Assembly: GCA_963665005.2 (NCBI GenBank)
Contig: CAXXTQ010000001.1
Coordinates: forward strand, 2,914,001 to 2,978,000
Direction: 5' to 3'
DNA: 64,000 nt
DNA from: G963665005 sp963665005
GTDB lineage: Bacteria > Bacillota > Clostridia > Christensenellales > SZUA-584
Positions 15,084 through 23,477 of this stretch are shown here, piece by piece. Below the pieces are notes generated by a model, which searched no databases, was not told where the DNA came from, and saw nothing but the letters and a program-made list of their open reading frames with translations. A program made the translations under genes and the position numbers. Position 1 is the stretch's first letter, and each line of letters opens with the position of its first letter.

Positions 15084-16475
15084 ATGAAAAAGAATAAGGC
15101 GACTATGGAGCGCATTGTGGCGCTGTGCAAAAACAGAGGATATATTTTTCCGGGATCAGAGATTTACGGCGGGCTCGCAAACACATGGGATTACGGTCCT
15201 CTTGGCGTAGAGTTTAAAAATAACGTAAAACAGGCTTGGTGGAAAAAATTTATAAAAGAATGCCCGTATAACGTCGGGCTCGATTCGGCGATACTGATGA
15301 ACCCCGAGGTTTGGGTTGCTTCGGGGCATGTCGGCGGTTTTTCCGACCCTTTGATGGACTGCAAAGATTGTAAAACACGATTCCGCGCAGACCATGTTAT
15401 AGAAGCATATGCGCTAAAGAAAAAGCTTGATATAGATATCGCCGCCATGCAGGGCGAAGATATGGAAAACTTTATCGCAGAAAAGCAGATAAGCTGCCCG
15501 ACATGCGGAAATAAGAACTTTACAGGCATACGTAAGTTTAACCTTATGTTCAAAACATTTCAGGGCGTTACAGAAGATTCATCCAATGAGATATTTCTTC
15601 GCCCCGAGACGGCGCAGGGCATTTTTGTAAACTTCAAGAACGTACAAAGATCTACAAGGCGGCGTATACCTTTTGGCATTGGCCAGATAGGTAAATCTTT
15701 TCGAAATGAGATAACTCCGGGGAATTTTACATTCCGCACAAGAGAATTCGAACAGATGGAGCTCGAATTTTTCTGCGCGCCGGCGGACGAGATGCAGTGG
15801 TTTAACTATTGGAAAGATTTCTGCCACAATTGGCTGTTGTCGCTTGGCATGACGCCGGACAATATCAAACTGCGCGACCATTCGGCAGACGAACTTTCGC
15901 ATTATTCTAACGCGACTACGGACATAGAGTTTTTATTCCCGTTTGGCTGGGGCGAGCTTTGGGGAATCGCCGACAGAACCGATTTCGATCTAAAATCGCA
16001 CGCAGAGCATTCGGGCGCGAATATGGAATACGTTGACCCTGTTACAAACGAGAAGTATCTTCCGTACTGCATAGAGCCGTCGCTTGGCGCAGACAGAGTT
16101 GCTCTTGCGTTTTTGTGCGACGCTTACGACGAAGAGAAGCTTGACGACGGGCAGACAAGAACTGTGCTTCGCCTCTCCCCCGCGCTTGCTCCGTTTAAGG
16201 CTGCCGTGCTTCCTCAGCAAAAAAAATTAAGCGAAAAAGCGGGCGAGGTATACGATATACTGCTAAAAGACCATATGGTAGATTTCGATGTTACGGGCAG
16301 CATAGGCAAACGTTACCGTCGCCAGGACGAGATAGGCACACCCTTGTGCATCACAGTTGATTTTGATACTCTCGAGGACGGACAGGTAACAATTCGAGAC
16401 AGAGATACAATGGAGCAGATACGTATTGATATAGACAAAGTAAGCGCGTATATTGCGGAAAAAGTTGCTTTTTAA
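15084..16475 (+). CDS. glyQS: glycine--tRNA ligase, single-chain class II type
   Basis: It charges tRNA-Gly with glycine. The 463 residues are of the alpha2 (bacterial/eukaryotic-like) type, not the split alpha2-beta2 GlyQ/GlyS. Visible are the N-terminal GYIFPGSEIYGGLANTWDYGPLG, class II motif 2 around FRNEITPGNFTFRTREFEQMELEFF, and a motif 3 region SLGADRVALAFL, followed by the anticodon-binding domain. I start at the ATG at 15084, six bases after GGAGG; a TTG further up lies within the ribosome binding site. It is controlled by the T-box directly upstream. A PPC-domain gene follows 23 bases later. Confidence 0.97.
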   Translation: MKKNKATMERIVALCKNRGYIFPGSEIYGGLANTWDYGPLGVEFKNNVKQAWWKKFIKECPYNVGLDSAILMNPEVWVASGHVGGFSDPLMDCKDCKTRFRADHVIEAYALKKKLDIDIAAMQGEDMENFIAEKQISCPTCGNKNFTGIRKFNLMFKTFQGVTEDSSNEIFLRPETAQGIFVNFKNVQRSTRRRIPFGIGQIGKSFRNEITPGNFTFRTREFEQMELEFFCAPADEMQWFNYWKDFCHNWLLSLGMTPDNIKLRDHSADELSHYSNATTDIEFLFPFGWGELWGIADRTDFDLKSHAEHSGANMEYVDPVTNEKYLPYCIEPSLGADRVALAFLCDAYDEEKLDDGQTRTVLRLSPALAPFKAAVLPQQKKLSEKAGEVYDILLKDHMVDFDVTGSIGKRYRRQDEIGTPLCITVDFDTLEDGQVTIRDRDTMEQIRIDIDKVSAYIAEKVAF

Positions 16476-16498
16476 AACGAATAATACAGGAGATAACA

Positions 16499-16927
16499 AT
16501 GGATTATAAACGTTTTGGCAGTAAAATAATCGCTAGATTTGATAAAGGTGAAGAGATTTTAGAATCATTGACAAGTCTCTGCGAAAAAGAAGATATTAAG
16601 CTTGCGTCATTAAGCGCCATCGGAGCCATAAGCAAGGCAACAATCGGATGCTTTAACGTGATAGAAAAAAAATATTATTCCAAAGAGTATTCCGGTATTT
16701 TCGAAATTATTAGTCTGAATGGCAATATCAGCACAATGAACGGCGAGACATACCTGCATATTCACTGCTCATTTGCAGATGAAGAATATCAGCTTTCCGG
16801 CGGCCATTTGAACGCAGCTGTTGTTAGCGCAACCTGTGAAATGGTCATCGATTTGGCAGATGGTGAAATAGACAGAGAATTCAGCGATGAAATTGGACTA
16901 AATTTATGCAAATTCCAGCAAAATTAA
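16499..16927 (+). CDS. PPC/DUF296-domain protein
   Basis: A 142-residue protein of the plants-and-prokaryotes-conserved (PPC, DUF296) fold, which trimerises. Supporting stretches are FDKGEEILESLTSLCEKEDIK, LSAIGAISKATIGCF and the metal-ligand-like LHIHCSFADEEYQLSGGHL, with three His residues. Bacterial single-domain members are often called DNA-binding because of plant AT-hook relatives, but no DNA-binding part is present here and the role is unknown. It lies 23 bases after glyQS with an AGGAGATAAC ribosome binding site and is probably co-transcribed from the T-box promoter. Confidence 0.85.
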   Translation: MDYKRFGSKIIARFDKGEEILESLTSLCEKEDIKLASLSAIGAISKATIGCFNVIEKKYYSKEYSGIFEIISLNGNISTMNGETYLHIHCSFADEEYQLSGGHLNAAVVSATCEMVIDLADGEIDREFSDEIGLNLCKFQQN

Positions 16928-16952
16928 ATTTAAGAAAAAAGCAAAAGATATT

Positions 16953-16984
16953 AACTATGCCGCAAAGCGGCATAGTTTTTTTAT
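16953..16984. terminator. terminator after the glyQS operon
   Basis: ACTATGCCGC pairs with GCGGCATAGT around AAA, followed by a T-run. It lies between convergent genes. The preceding GCAAAAGAT also precedes the 18543 terminator. Confidence 0.9.
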
Positions 16985-17010
16985 ACTAAACTTATGACAT
17001 TAATAATTAT

Positions 17011-17172
17011 TTAATCTGTACTGTCATCTTTAGGAGGTAAATGCAATATATTTTCCATTGTTTTATACGAAAGATAAATCTCTTCAGTTTCTATCTGAAT
17101 AGCTTGCAGCTCACCGATTACTTCTGATATCTTATTAAATAATTTATAGTACATTTCTTGATAGCAATCCAT
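17011..17172 (-). CDS. small protein (53 aa) divergent from an XRE regulator
   Basis: An acidic, helical protein (YYKLFNKISEVIGELQAIQIETEEIYLS) that could form a coiled coil. I start at the ATG at 17172 with GGAGGAG upstream; a longer frame crosses that site. No family recognised. Similar short helical proteins are often found beside small HTH regulators in Firmicutes. Shared control is suggested by the dyads between the two genes. Confidence 0.6.
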   Translation of the reverse strand: MDCYQEMYYKLFNKISEVIGELQAIQIETEEIYLSYKTMENILHLPPKDDSTD

Positions 17173-17186
17173 TTTTTTACTCCTCC

Positions 17187-17247
17187 CAAAATATCGTGCC
17201 ATATTTTGAGCCAAATGTCAATGGCGCAAATTGCGCCGTTATATAAT
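17187..17247. promoter_or_regulatory. divergent promoter region with two dyads
   Basis: CAAAATAT/ATATTTTG (17187-17208) lies upstream of the small gene, and GGCGCAA-A-TTGCGCC (17223-17237) lies just before a perfect TATAAT (17242-17247) that would drive the XRE gene. The second dyad sits in the -35/-10 spacer, a good place for autorepression. On the minus strand TTGACA (17221-17216) is a possible -35 for the small gene, though its -10 is weak. Confidence 0.6.
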
Positions 17248-17266
17248 TAACAGAGGTGAATATTTA

Positions 17267-17476
17267 ATGGTTTATGAAAGAGTACGAAGTTTAAGAGAAG
17301 ACAAAGATTTTACTCAGCAGCAAATTGCAGACCTATTACGTATTAACAGGCGGACTTATTCGGGCTATGAGACTGGTTCAAGAACATTGCCGCCCGAAAT
17401 ACTTATTCAATTGGCACGTATTCACAATGTTAGTGTAGATTATCTTTTAGGCCAAACTGATATAAAAAAACGCTGA
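17267..17476 (+). CDS. small XRE-family HTH regulator
   Basis: A 69-residue Cro/CI-type helix-turn-helix protein, nearly all of it the HTH domain: VRSLREDKDFTQQQIADLLRI, then RRTYSGYETGSRTLPPEILIQLARIHNVSVDYLLG. I start at the ATG at 17267 with AGAGGTG upstream; an upstream in-frame extension overlaps the promoter. It likely binds the GGCGCAA/TTGCGCC dyad in its own promoter (inference). Nothing else in the neighbourhood looks phage-derived, so I treat it as a stand-alone regulator. Confidence 0.88.
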   Translation: MVYERVRSLREDKDFTQQQIADLLRINRRTYSGYETGSRTLPPEILIQLARIHNVSVDYLLGQTDIKKR

Positions 17477-17504
17477 TTAACTTTTTCATTATGGCAAGAA
17501 TCGC

Positions 17505-17725
17505 TTGACAAATACCTTCGGTCAAATTATCCTTAGACTAAAGAAAATAGCAGTTGTAAGGTGGTGTCTTTTTGGCGGCCGTTCTGTAAGACGTAATATT
17601 GATTTTAGATAAAAGCATTTAGCTGCTTTTGTTTTGTTACCTTGCAGAAGATACCAGGCTGTCATTATTGATATATTGCTATTTTTTAAAGCATGGTATT
17701 TTATACCGTGCTGTTTTTATTTTCA
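17505..17725 (+). promoter_or_regulatory. promoter with two following terminators, upstream of the methyltransferase
   Basis: TTGACA (17505-17510), 17 bases, TATCCT (17528-17533). Two hairpins with T-runs follow before the gene: AAAAGCA/TGCTTTT at 17611-17638 and AGCATGGTAT/ATACCGTGCT at 17690-17725. The second is strong. The arrangement fits an attenuated leader or a short independent RNA. No other promoter for the methyltransferase is obvious. Confidence 0.5.
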
Positions 17726-17773
17726 GCTATTATCTTTTGCAGAAAAGGCAACTTTATAAAGAAAGGATAAAAG

Positions 17774-18484
17774 ATGAAATTCGTAAAAAGCAATAAATAT
17801 GACAAGCAATTTATGAAAGAAAATATGATGGGCCCGAACAGCATGAAGATATTAGAGGAAATGATTTCGGGCTTAGATTTGCGTGAAGGTATGCGCGTGC
17901 TTGATTTAGGGTGCGGAAAAGGTTTGACTTCGATATTCTTGGCGAAAGAACTCGGCGTAACGGTATACGCCACAGACCTATGGATAACGGCTACAGAAAA
18001 CTATGAGCGGTTTAAAAAAATGGGGCTGGAAGACAGTATTATCCCCATACATGCAAACGCTTTTGACCTGCCGTACGCCGAAGAGTATTTTGACGCGGCC
18101 GTCTGCGTAGACGCTTATCTTTATTTTGGCACAGGCGAAAAGTTTATGGACGACTGCCTTGCCCCGTTGGTCAAGCCGGGCGGCGTTATCGCTGTTGCCG
18201 TACCCGGTTTAAAAGAAGAAAATCCAAATGCCATGAAAGAAATTGCGCCGTATTTGGGGCCTATTGAAATTGATACGTTTCATTCTGGCGATTGGTGGGG
18301 CGAGCTTCTTTCCAAGTCTAAAAAGTTCAAGGCCGATTCAATAATCGAGCTTACCGAATTCGATGAAGTCTGGAACGATTGGCTGGAATGCGACAACGAG
18401 TACGCCATTCGCGACAGAGATATGATAAAAGCCGATGGCGGCAGATTTATGAACCTTATTTCTATCGTTGGTAAACGAGTTTAG
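17774..18484 (+). CDS. class I SAM-dependent methyltransferase
   Basis: A 236-residue methyltransferase. SAM-binding motif I is VLDLGCGKG (about 43-51), motif II includes VYATDLW, and the post-motif region is FDAAVCVDAYLYFG, then LVKPGGVIAVAVPG. The C-terminal third has several Trp residues (DWWGELL, VWNDWLECDNEY) and likely forms the acceptor-binding part. The substrate cannot be assigned; the family includes small-molecule methyltransferases. It is monocistronic, with AAAGGA upstream. Confidence 0.87.
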   Translation: MKFVKSNKYDKQFMKENMMGPNSMKILEEMISGLDLREGMRVLDLGCGKGLTSIFLAKELGVTVYATDLWITATENYERFKKMGLEDSIIPIHANAFDLPYAEEYFDAAVCVDAYLYFGTGEKFMDDCLAPLVKPGGVIAVAVPGLKEENPNAMKEIAPYLGPIEIDTFHSGDWWGELLSKSKKFKADSIIELTEFDEVWNDWLECDNEYAIRDRDMIKADGGRFMNLISIVGKRV

Positions 18485-18509
18485 GTACTAGGGTTACTTT
18501 TAGGGTACT

Positions 18510-18572
18510 CTTCTTTTCTTAAAGAAAAGAAGCAAAAGATTAAGACATGCTGCTTTGCGGCATGTCTTTTCA
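18510..18572 (+). terminator. hairpin and terminator after the methyltransferase
   Basis: A perfect 11-bp stem CTTCTTTTCTT/AAGAAAAGAAG with a one-base centre (18510-18532) is followed by AGACATGC/GCATGTCT with a T-run (18543-18570). The first hairpin and its AGGGTACT flank look like a short dispersed repeat rather than gene-specific sequence. Confidence 0.75.
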
Positions 18573-18666
18573 TATTATCAGTCTTATATTCTAATCAATT
18601 TATTGTTTTTCAATAATATTTTATTGTTTTAGAAGGTTTTTTTGTAATTATGTAGAATATATAATT

Positions 18667-19212
18667 ATGGAAATTATATTTGCTGTACTGCTTATATTGC
18701 TTTTATTAGCAATAATAGGGCCACCGATATTATTGACGATAGTTAATTCTCGTAACCTTTTTGCTAAAAAACCTTATTTGCCTGTTACCACAGATATTCT
18801 GATTTTCTTGCTAGGGCCTTTGCTCACATGGCTTCTTTTTGCTATTTGGAATTCCCTATTTAGCAATGAAATGCAGAACCTAGTGATATTTCCACAGCCT
18901 CTTTTTAATTATCCGGTATTTATTATACTTGCCTTTATAGCAATCGCTGGTTATGCGCTGCTTCGCATTAAAAGAACTTCTCTTTCCCCGCCGGCGATTA
19001 TAATTTGCATTGGTTCTCTTTTTATCGGCTGTAGTTTAAGTATAATATGGATTATACAGATTATTAACAGCAATTTTATAGATTTATTAGATGTTTCGGT
19101 AAGTATCTCGCTGTGTCTTTTTCCGTTAAATTATATTATATCGACAATCTCTTTGATTCGTAAAATAGAAAACGAGAGAAGTGCATCATCTTCTGGTTCA
19201 TTATCGGAATAA
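18667..19212 (+). CDS. membrane protein, short paralogue of the next gene
   Basis: A 181-residue protein with about five membrane helices. It matches the N-terminal half of the next protein in order: NLFAKK versus NLFSKK, the shared AGYALLRIKRTSL / FGYALLRIKKTSL, IGCSLSIIWI / IGCALSIVWI, and CLFPLNYIISTISL / CLFPLNFIISTIAL. It ends in a Ser-rich tail where the paralogue continues into a soluble conserved domain. It may therefore be a truncated duplicate or a separate short form. No ribosome binding site is evident. Function unknown. Confidence 0.65.
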   Translation: MEIIFAVLLILLLLAIIGPPILLTIVNSRNLFAKKPYLPVTTDILIFLLGPLLTWLLFAIWNSLFSNEMQNLVIFPQPLFNYPVFIILAFIAIAGYALLRIKRTSLSPPAIIICIGSLFIGCSLSIIWIIQIINSNFIDLLDVSVSISLCLFPLNYIISTISLIRKIENERSASSSGSLSE

Positions 19213-19322
19213 TCTTTTAACGACTTTTACATTCAAGCGGCACATGTTTATTTTTTTAAAGGGTAAATGGCAATATTTGTCGAAATATTATTTTAGCTCC
19301 AAATTTATTTGAGGTACATTTA

Positions 19323-20429
19323 ATGGAAATCTTTTTTGTCATTTTTATTGCAAGTTTCCCAATCTTTTTTACATCCGTTAACATATATAATCTATTTTCA
19401 AAAAAGAAATTTATACAAAACGTTACGGATACTATGATTTTCACTCTTGGCCCCATTTTAACATTATTTGTATATGAGAGTTTCTGGAATCCGTTAAGTT
19501 GGCAGGAGTCTTTTACAAATAATTGGCTCATACTTCCTTTTCACGAACCGGTGTCAAACCATCTGTCTATATTGGTGATTGCTTTAATAGCTGTTTTTGG
19601 ATATGCTTTACTTAGAATAAAAAAAACGTCCCTTCCTCCGCTTGTAATTGTTCTTTGCATGTCGGCAATGTATATTGGGTGTGCACTGAGCATAGTATGG
19701 ATATTGCAGCTTTTGCCGCATATCGCTGAAGCAAACGTTTTGTTCCCATTTGAAGGATTCCTCATGTGTCTTTTCCCGTTAAATTTTATTATCTCAACGA
19801 TAGCACTTTCCCGTCGAATTATACAAGAATCCGCCGAATCATCATCTAAAAAAGAATATGAATTACAATTTATGAAATGGTGCAGCAAGGTTCTTGAAAA
19901 CAGCCGCAATTATCCAAATGCTGCTTTTATACTGATGTGGCCGCTTCTCTGTCTTATCGTTATCGTGTTGACTTTGTTCGGACAGAAACCCGATTCACTT
20001 ATTACCGCTTTTACCGACACAAGCGACTGGCTGTTTTCACAGAAAGTCTCTCCCCCTGTCGATCCTTTCGGATGTGAATATCTTTGTACTGCTGCTTCAG
20101 GCGGTCATAAACGAGTTGTCAAACCTCTGCGCATAGGCGAACGCCTTGGACGCCCAATCATAGTCAACCGCCAGCTTTGCGTCGCTAACGCTTTTGAGGA
20201 GCTTATACAGAAAAAAACACCGCGTTTTCATAAACTCCTGCGCAGTATATATGATGTTGTCGGATACGCTATTGCAAAACGGATAAAAACACCGTTAGCC
20301 GCCGACATTGCCTATATTGTAATAAAACCGCTCGAATGGTTTTTGCTTTTAATCCTTTACCTTGTCGAGATTAAACCCGAAGACAAAATTGCAAAACAAT
20401 ACCTGCCCAATGGCAGCGCTCCAGAATAA
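19323..20429 (+). CDS. membrane protein with a conserved C-terminal domain (DUF6688-like)
   Basis: A 368-residue protein. Residues 1-170 form about five helices shared with the preceding gene, and another hydrophobic segment lies near 203-220. The rest is a conserved cytosolic-looking domain: TSDWLFSQKVSPPVDPFGCEYLCTAA, SGGHKRVVKPLRIGERLGRPIIVNRQLCVANAFEELIQ and TPRFHKLLRSIYD, ending with another hydrophobic stretch. From memory this resembles the DUF6688 family, which has no known function. GAGGT lies upstream of the ATG. It ends four bases before the convergent ABC-F gene. Confidence 0.75.
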   Translation: MEIFFVIFIASFPIFFTSVNIYNLFSKKKFIQNVTDTMIFTLGPILTLFVYESFWNPLSWQESFTNNWLILPFHEPVSNHLSILVIALIAVFGYALLRIKKTSLPPLVIVLCMSAMYIGCALSIVWILQLLPHIAEANVLFPFEGFLMCLFPLNFIISTIALSRRIIQESAESSSKKEYELQFMKWCSKVLENSRNYPNAAFILMWPLLCLIVIVLTLFGQKPDSLITAFTDTSDWLFSQKVSPPVDPFGCEYLCTAASGGHKRVVKPLRIGERLGRPIIVNRQLCVANAFEELIQKKTPRFHKLLRSIYDVVGYAIAKRIKTPLAADIAYIVIKPLEWFLLLILYLVEIKPEDKIAKQYLPNGSAPE

Positions 20430-20433
20430 TATC

Positions 20434-22350
20434 TTACCCGTGTGCCTCTTCCCAGGCCTGCATAAGCTCGTCTATGCGCCCCTGCACGCTCTCGTGCTCG
20501 GCAGACAGCTCTATGAGCCGCTCCTCGCCAAGCCCCTCTGTGTTTGCAAGCGCACTCTCTATCTGCTCTAAACGCTCTTCCTGGCTCTCTATATCCTTCT
20601 CTATCTCTGTTATACGTCTTTTTGTCTCACGAAGCGCGTTTTCTTTTTCCTTATCGGCACGCTTTTGCTTAGCCAGCGCCGTTTTGGTGATATCTTGCTT
20701 TTCGGGCTCTTGCTCTTCCTTTTTCTGTTTTTCCAAGAACTCGAGATAATCCGACCAGTTACCGTTATATTTCGTCAACGAGCCGCTCTTCATATCAAGT
20801 ACACGATTGGCGACCTTGTTTATAAAGTACCTGTCATGGCTGACGAAAAGCACTGTGCCGTCAAATTCGCTAAGAGCCTCTTCGAGCATTTCGCGGCTGT
20901 CCATGTCAAGATGGTTCGTAGGTTCGTCAAGAAGCAGAAAGTTGCCCTGCCCGAGCATGAGTTTAAGAAGCGAAAGCCTGCCCTTTTCTCCGCCCGACAA
21001 AAGCGATATTTTTTTAAACACATCGTCGCCGCAGAACAAAAACGACGCCAGCGCATTTCTCGCCTGCGTGTTATCCATATACGGATAAGCGTTTTGTATT
21101 TCTTCTAAGACGGTGTTGCCGCTGTTTAAGTTTTGCTGAAGCTGGTCATAATAGCTGACTGTAATGCCCGCCCCAAGGCTTACCTGCCCCTGCGTCGGCT
21201 TTAGGTTAGACGAGATGATTTTGAGCAGCGTGGTTTTTCCTATGCCGTTCGCGCCGATAAGAGCCGCTTTGTCGCCCTTTAACATCTTTAAATCGAGCCC
21301 CGAAAAAATCTGCTTTGAGTCAAACGCCATTGCGAGATTCTCCGCCAGCAATACATCGTTACCGCCGCGCCCGCCGGCATTGAGCTTTAACGAAATGCTT
21401 TTCTTATCGCTCTGCACTTTCTCAACGCGTTCCGTTTTATCTAATATCTTCTGCCGGGCATTTGCTTTGATAAAATTTTTGCCGCCGCCAATTCTTCCCC
21501 AAACTTTATACTGCTCAACAACCTGTTTCTGCCTCTTTAAATCTGCCTGATTGTGCTCATACGCTTTTTGCAGCAGCCTTATTTTCTCTTTTCTCTGCGC
21601 CGTATAAGAGGTATAGTTGCCTTTATATGTATCTATTTTGCCTTTTCGCAAATCGGCAATGTGAGTACAGAGCTGGTCCAAAAACCATCTGTCATGCGAA
21701 ACAAGGATAACGGCGCCCTGCCATGTTTTAAGATACCCTTCGAGCCATGAGATAGCTTTTGTATCAAGATGGTTCGTCGGCTCGTCGAGAAGAAGCAGCC
21801 CCGGCTTTTCGAGCAGCAGCTTTGCCAGCATCAGCCTAGACCTCTGCCCTCCCGAAAGCGTGCCTGCCTCTCTTTGATACAAATCTTCGCCAAGCTCCAA
21901 GCCCTTCAGCACGCCTCTTATAGCGCTCTTATAGCCGTATCCGTCCGCGTCCTCGAACGCCTTGTTGATTTTATCGTATTCAAGCGATATCTTTTCCCAT
22001 TGCTTTTTGTCTTCCGCCGCTTCGCACATATCATGCTCTAAGGTGCGCAAACGCTTTTCTAAAGAAAAAACTTCTTTATAAACGCCGAGCATTAAGTTCC
22101 AAACAGTCGTCTGCGCGGTTATCTGCGCCTCTTGCTCCAAATACCCCACGCTAATATTTTTTGGTATCTCAATCGTGCCCGCGTCGCTTTGTATCTCGCC
22201 GCATATTATACGCAAAAGAGTAGTCTTGCCCGCGCCGTTAGGGCCTACAAGCCCAAGCCGTGTATCGTCTTGCACAGAAAATGAGACGTCGGACAATATG
22301 CTGTCCGCGCCAAAGCTATGGCTTATGTTTTTAAGAGTGAGAGAAGTCAA
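20434..22350 (-). CDS. ABC-F family ATPase (YdiF-type)
   Basis: A soluble protein of 638 residues with two ABC domains and no membrane part, so it acts on the ribosome or in translation rather than as a transporter. Both Walker A sites (GPNGAGKTT and GANGIGKTT), both signatures (LSGGQRSR and LSGGEKGR) and both LLLDEPTNHLD Walker B sites are intact. A charged coiled-coil tail (EKDIESQEERLEQIESAL) follows, as in YdiF/Uup-like members. Some ABC-F proteins give antibiotic resistance by ribosome protection; this cannot be judged here. I start at the TTG at 22350, seven bases after GGAGG, rather than a TTG nine codons upstream. Confidence 0.92.
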   Translation of the reverse strand: MTSLTLKNISHSFGADSILSDVSFSVQDDTRLGLVGPNGAGKTTLLRIICGEIQSDAGTIEIPKNISVGYLEQEAQITAQTTVWNLMLGVYKEVFSLEKRLRTLEHDMCEAAEDKKQWEKISLEYDKINKAFEDADGYGYKSAIRGVLKGLELGEDLYQREAGTLSGGQRSRLMLAKLLLEKPGLLLLDEPTNHLDTKAISWLEGYLKTWQGAVILVSHDRWFLDQLCTHIADLRKGKIDTYKGNYTSYTAQRKEKIRLLQKAYEHNQADLKRQKQVVEQYKVWGRIGGGKNFIKANARQKILDKTERVEKVQSDKKSISLKLNAGGRGGNDVLLAENLAMAFDSKQIFSGLDLKMLKGDKAALIGANGIGKTTLLKIISSNLKPTQGQVSLGAGITVSYYDQLQQNLNSGNTVLEEIQNAYPYMDNTQARNALASFLFCGDDVFKKISLLSGGEKGRLSLLKLMLGQGNFLLLDEPTNHLDMDSREMLEEALSEFDGTVLFVSHDRYFINKVANRVLDMKSGSLTKYNGNWSDYLEFLEKQKKEEQEPEKQDITKTALAKQKRADKEKENALRETKRRITEIEKDIESQEERLEQIESALANTEGLGEERLIELSAEHESVQGRIDELMQAWEEAHG

Positions 22351-22421
22351 TAATTCCTCCGCAAAAATTGTTCGCAAAATAAAGCTGTCTTTTTAAATCG
22401 CTTCAAAGCTTCTAACTTTGT

Positions 22422-23069
22422 TTAAAGCGAGAAAAGCACATCCACATTTATTTCGCTCAAAGATTTTAAAAGCAAATCTGCCGCCGACATATCTTCTTTA
22501 TTTCTGGAGTCAAGCAGCGCGATTACTTTCATTCCGGCAGCTTTTGCAGCCTGAACACCGCTTTTAGCATCTTCTATAACAACACATTCTTCAGGCTTTA
22601 CGCCGAGCAGCTCTGCGCCAAGCAAAAAGATATCGGGCGCGGGTTTAGATTTTCCCGCCTTACAGCTCGTAGATATCGCCCCTATATATTCGCTTATGCC
22701 GAGCCGATTTATCACCATTTGTGCATTTTCTATTACCGATGAAGTTGCAACAGCCGCTTTAAGCCCTTTTTTTACGCAGTCCTTTAAAAAATCCAATGTA
22801 GCTGTAAAAGGGCGCAGCTCTCCCGTTTTATAGTATTCTTCCATATACGAAAGCTCTCTTTGCGCAAGTTCTTTTGGGTCTTGCTCTAATCTGTATTTTT
22901 CCTTAAGTTCCGTCCACATATCGAGCGGGATAATACCCGAATATTTGCGCATCTCCTCAATTGTCAGTTCGATGCCTGCGCTCTTTCCCGTTTTTATTGC
23001 CTGTTTGTTATATTCGGTTTCGGTATCTATTATCACACCGTCCATATCAAACAACACTGCTTTTATCAA
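22422..23069 (-). CDS. HAD-IA hydrolase, beta-phosphoglucomutase-like
   Basis: A 215-residue HAD-superfamily phosphatase. Motif I is LFDMDGVIIDTE, with the nucleophile Asp and acid/base Asp. Motif II is VATSSV, followed by CKAGKSKPAPDIFL (motif III Lys) and VIEDAKSGVQAAKAAGM (motif IV). The helical cap inserted after motif I fits the IA subgroup with beta-phosphoglucomutase and related sugar-phosphate phosphatases. The substrate is not predictable. It starts with TTG after AAGGAGG. The neighbouring genes suggest no pathway. Confidence 0.88.
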   Translation of the reverse strand: MIKAVLFDMDGVIIDTETEYNKQAIKTGKSAGIELTIEEMRKYSGIIPLDMWTELKEKYRLEQDPKELAQRELSYMEEYYKTGELRPFTATLDFLKDCVKKGLKAAVATSSVIENAQMVINRLGISEYIGAISTSCKAGKSKPAPDIFLLGAELLGVKPEECVVIEDAKSGVQAAKAAGMKVIALLDSRNKEDMSAADLLLKSLSEINVDVLFSL

Positions 23070-23114
23070 TTGTGTTCCTCCTTAAAAAAATTATATATTT
23101 TAAACATTATTAAC

Positions 23115-23474
23115 TCACTTTTCGGCTATCTCCTGCCGTGCTTTTTTACTAAGGCCATCTAACACCAATTGGTACGACATATCCGCCATCTGCCTCAAAA
23201 TATCGTCGGGCACATCGCCGTCTAAATAAACCGAGTTCCAATGCTGTTTGTTCATATAATATCCGGGCTTTATATCAGAATACTGCTCTCTTAACATATG
23301 CCCGAACTGAGGCTCGCACTTTAAAGTAACTATCGGTTTTTTCTGTTTATCCGTTCCCTGCAGTACAAACATCTTGCCGCCGACAAGATATCTGACCGCG
23401 TCCCATTCTATTTTATACTCTTTTACTGCTCCTTTTTTGCAAAGGCAATGAGCATCAAACCATTCGTATTTCAT
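23115..23474 (-). CDS. MmcQ/YjbR family protein
   Basis: A 119-residue protein with the YjbR fold (PF04237). Typical stretches are EWDAVRYLVGGKMFVLQ, PIVTLKCEP and the conserved PGYYMNKQHWNSVYLDGDVPD, then ADMSYQLVLDGLSKKAR. Members are often labelled DNA-binding from a structure with a CyaY-like fold, but function is not established. It follows the lipoprotein gene by three bases, so the pair is likely co-transcribed. No clear Shine-Dalgarno is seen, which suggests translational coupling. Confidence 0.85.
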   Translation of the reverse strand: MKYEWFDAHCLCKKGAVKEYKIEWDAVRYLVGGKMFVLQGTDKQKKPIVTLKCEPQFGHMLREQYSDIKPGYYMNKQHWNSVYLDGDVPDDILRQMADMSYQLVLDGLSKKARQEIAEK

Positions 23475-23477
23475 AAA

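Noticed and set aside
17177..17476. Prophage remnant around the XRE regulator
   Set aside because: No integrase, structural gene or attachment repeat is visible nearby.
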